A stretch of DNA of 64,000 nucleotides, taken from NCBI RefSeq assembly GCF_037038585.1, contig NC_092520.1:62950001-63014000 (forward strand), in the 5' to 3' direction. Made by a program: the position numbers and the translations under genes. Below, piece after piece: positions 62,072 to 64,000 of the stretch. Position 1 is the stretch's first letter. Every line of letters starts with the position of its first letter. The notes under the pieces were generated by a model. That model was not told where the DNA came from and did not search any database. It saw only the letters and a program-made list of their open reading frames with translations. This DNA comes from Patagioenas fasciata (lineage: Eukaryota; Chordata; Aves; Columbiformes; Columbidae).

Positions 62072-62315
62072 TTTTAAACTAGAAGAGAGGAGATTCAGCC
62101 TGGACATGAGGAAGAAACATTTTCCAATGAGGGTGGTGAAACACTGGCCCAGGTTGCCCAGAGAGGTGGGAGATGCCCCATCCCTGGAGACATTCCAGGC
62201 CAGGCTGAACGGGGCTCTGAGCAACCTGATCTAGTTGCAGATGTCCCTGCTCATTGCAGGGGGTTGGACTAGATGACTTTGAAGATCTCTTCCAACCCAA
62301 ACTATCCTACAATTC
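62072..62315 (+). repeat. CR1 LINE 3' fragment
   Basis: Plus strand: AGAGAGGAGATTCAGCCTGG, GGTGGTGAAACACTGGCCCA, GGGGTTGGACTAGATGACTT and TCTTCCAACCCAAACTATCC. It is very close to the 3' part of the copy at 56480-57042. Confidence 0.94.
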
Positions 62316-64000
62316 TAACATTGTGCACAGACCTATATTGTGGGCCAGGAGCTGGAGCCTCTGCCACCTTGTCTTCCGTGCAAGGCGTGAGTTCCCACAC
62401 TGGTATGGCCGTGTTTACTGCCGCTGTAGTGCCTGGAGGTGTGCGGCTGGGCACAGCAGCAGTACCACACCAACCCAAAATACATCTGTGCTATGGGCTC
62501 TAGGGAGAAACAAAGCTTTTCCTACAGAGCTGAGCCTGGTCCAAGAGACATATATGGGATGTCATCTGCCTCAGTGCACAGACTTCATGTCCTGGGACCT
62601 TGATATGAAAGACTCAATCACTGACCAGATATGACCATTATTGTGCATCAAAGTGTCTACGAGGGGTGTCCTACACCACAGGTTTTCTGACCCACACCAC
62701 AGGCAGGCTTGGGACTGTTTTGGGAAAAGGCCCTCTGTAGCAGGCTGCTGGTGGACATGATGTTCCTTTCTCACTTCAGGATCCTAGAGGGTACAAGTCA
62801 CTGGCAAAGTTGCGGAGCAGGAGAAGGGCACTTCAATGGTGTTGCAAAAATAGCAGCTGTGAGCCTTGTGGTGGGGTAGCATGAGCCAAGGATTGAATGA
62901 GTGAGTCCGTCTTCTCATGTGCCCCGGGAGGTCATGGAGCAGAGTTGCCTAGAGGGCCACAGGGGCCTGTCCCACCCCAGAGTCCATGCAAACCAGGAGT
63001 GGGTGTTCTTCTGGATCGTGGCGGTCTGCCTGTGAAGCCACAGTTTATCCATTTGCTGAATTTTATCTGCTTTATGCTAATAGAGAGCTGTTTCTGCAAC
63101 TTCTGAATTTATTTAGCCCAAAGCAAGACCAACCAGTTCTCCTGCGTACACTGCAAGCCTACTGTACAAAGCAAGAGTGAAGATGAACATAAATGAACAC
63201 AAGGAACAGGTGCTGCTCTAGAAGACTGGGAATTGGGCCTAAACTGTTATTCACATGCATGAGCGCAATTCCCACTGATTTCATCTCACATCTCTGACTA
63301 TCTACATGCACGGTGTCTTATCACCCAGTCCATGCCATCCTTCTGTGCCTGGTTCTGCTGTCAGATGAACCCCTACAGCTTTTACCAAAGCAAATGGGAA
63401 TTTCAAATATGCTTTATGTGATATTTTAAGTCAGTAAGTCGTGTTTTCACAAGATCCAGTACAACTGGGGATTCGTTTTGTTGTAATAGTGGATCTTGAT
63501 TTTTCCTAAGGTTCCCATGATGCATATGTTACCAGGCTTTTACGGGATTTGACACATTAAATTACTTTATATGGTTCCCTCTGTGACTACGGAATGTCTT
63601 GCGCACAGTAACTGGGTAACTGCAGATTTGCTCATCATACCATGGAGAAAGTATAAGACAATTGCTAAATATACCAAAAAGGAAAATAAAATTGGTGTCT
63701 GTAAGGTGGAATTGCTAGCTAAAATGCTTAAAATATGAATATAATAGGATGTTTGCAATTAAAAAATATAAGTATTTACATAAGGGTAGAATCAAAGATT
63801 AAAGTCAAGGCAGATAGATACCTTGAGACATTCATAGGAAGAATTTGTCTTTGCTTGTGTCCTGTTACCCACTAGAGCAAGGATCTGTTTACATTCACCT
63901 GCCTTACGTCAGATTAACTTCCAGTATTAACTCCTCACCATTTATCTCTGTGTTGTGACCCAAGATGTAGATTTCCTACCGTTGAAAGACCAGACACTGA
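62316..64000. other. Intergenic sequence at the right edge
   Basis: No gene or repeat recognised. Short open frames only; 63.4-63.85 kb is AT-rich. Confidence 0.6.

Overview
This window is vertebrate nuclear DNA and almost certainly from a bird. It has long introns, GT-AG splice sites and two CpG-island promoters. At least ten interspersed fragments match the 3' half of CR1 LINEs, the dominant repeat family of bird genomes, and one repeat resembles a widespread avian endogenous-retrovirus LTR. No prokaryotic gene organisation, tRNA, rRNA or CRISPR array was seen. The species cannot be read from the sequence; the LTR hints at a non-galliform bird, with low confidence.

Two genes are supported, arranged head to head as CARS2 and ING1 are in mammals (human 13q34). 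(1) CARS2, mitochondrial cysteinyl-tRNA synthetase, lies on the minus strand. Twelve coding exons between 3172 and 36022 join in a consistent phase to give 430 codons, with both class I signature motifs and all four zinc ligands. The C-terminal exons (about 130 residues by comparison with the human protein) were not found and presumably lie beyond base 1. (2) ING1, the PHD-finger tumour suppressor, lies on the plus strand. Exon 46106-46241 and exon 51048-51751 give a complete 279-residue p33-type protein, followed by a 3' UTR with two AATAAA signals (52196 and 52673).

Layout. 1-3171 is sequence downstream of CARS2 exon 12. 3172-36022 is the CARS2 body, with introns carrying CR1 copies in both orientations, including a 2.3-kb copy with endonuclease and reverse-transcriptase remnants. 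35.4-36.4 kb is the CARS2 CpG island. 36.3-43.7 kb is the spacer between the two genes; it has a CR1 copy and several good splice signals on the plus strand that could belong to a divergent non-coding transcript. 43.7-48.55 kb is a large CpG-rich domain holding the ING1 promoter, NRF1-like, ZNF143-like and CCAAT motifs, ING1 exon 1 and an intronic CCAAT cluster. 51.0-52.7 kb is ING1 exon 2. 52.7-64 kb is gene-poor and holds an LTR-like repeat and more CR1.

The two genes have unrelated jobs: CARS2 charges mitochondrial tRNA(Cys), and ING1 reads H3K4me3 in chromatin. They share the region as divergent CpG-island genes, not as a pathway. No clearly new biological system was found. The best leads are possible spliced transcripts in the spacer, the layered promoter motifs around ING1, a minisatellite beside a CARS2 splice donor, and decayed CR1 reverse transcriptases with altered catalytic motifs.
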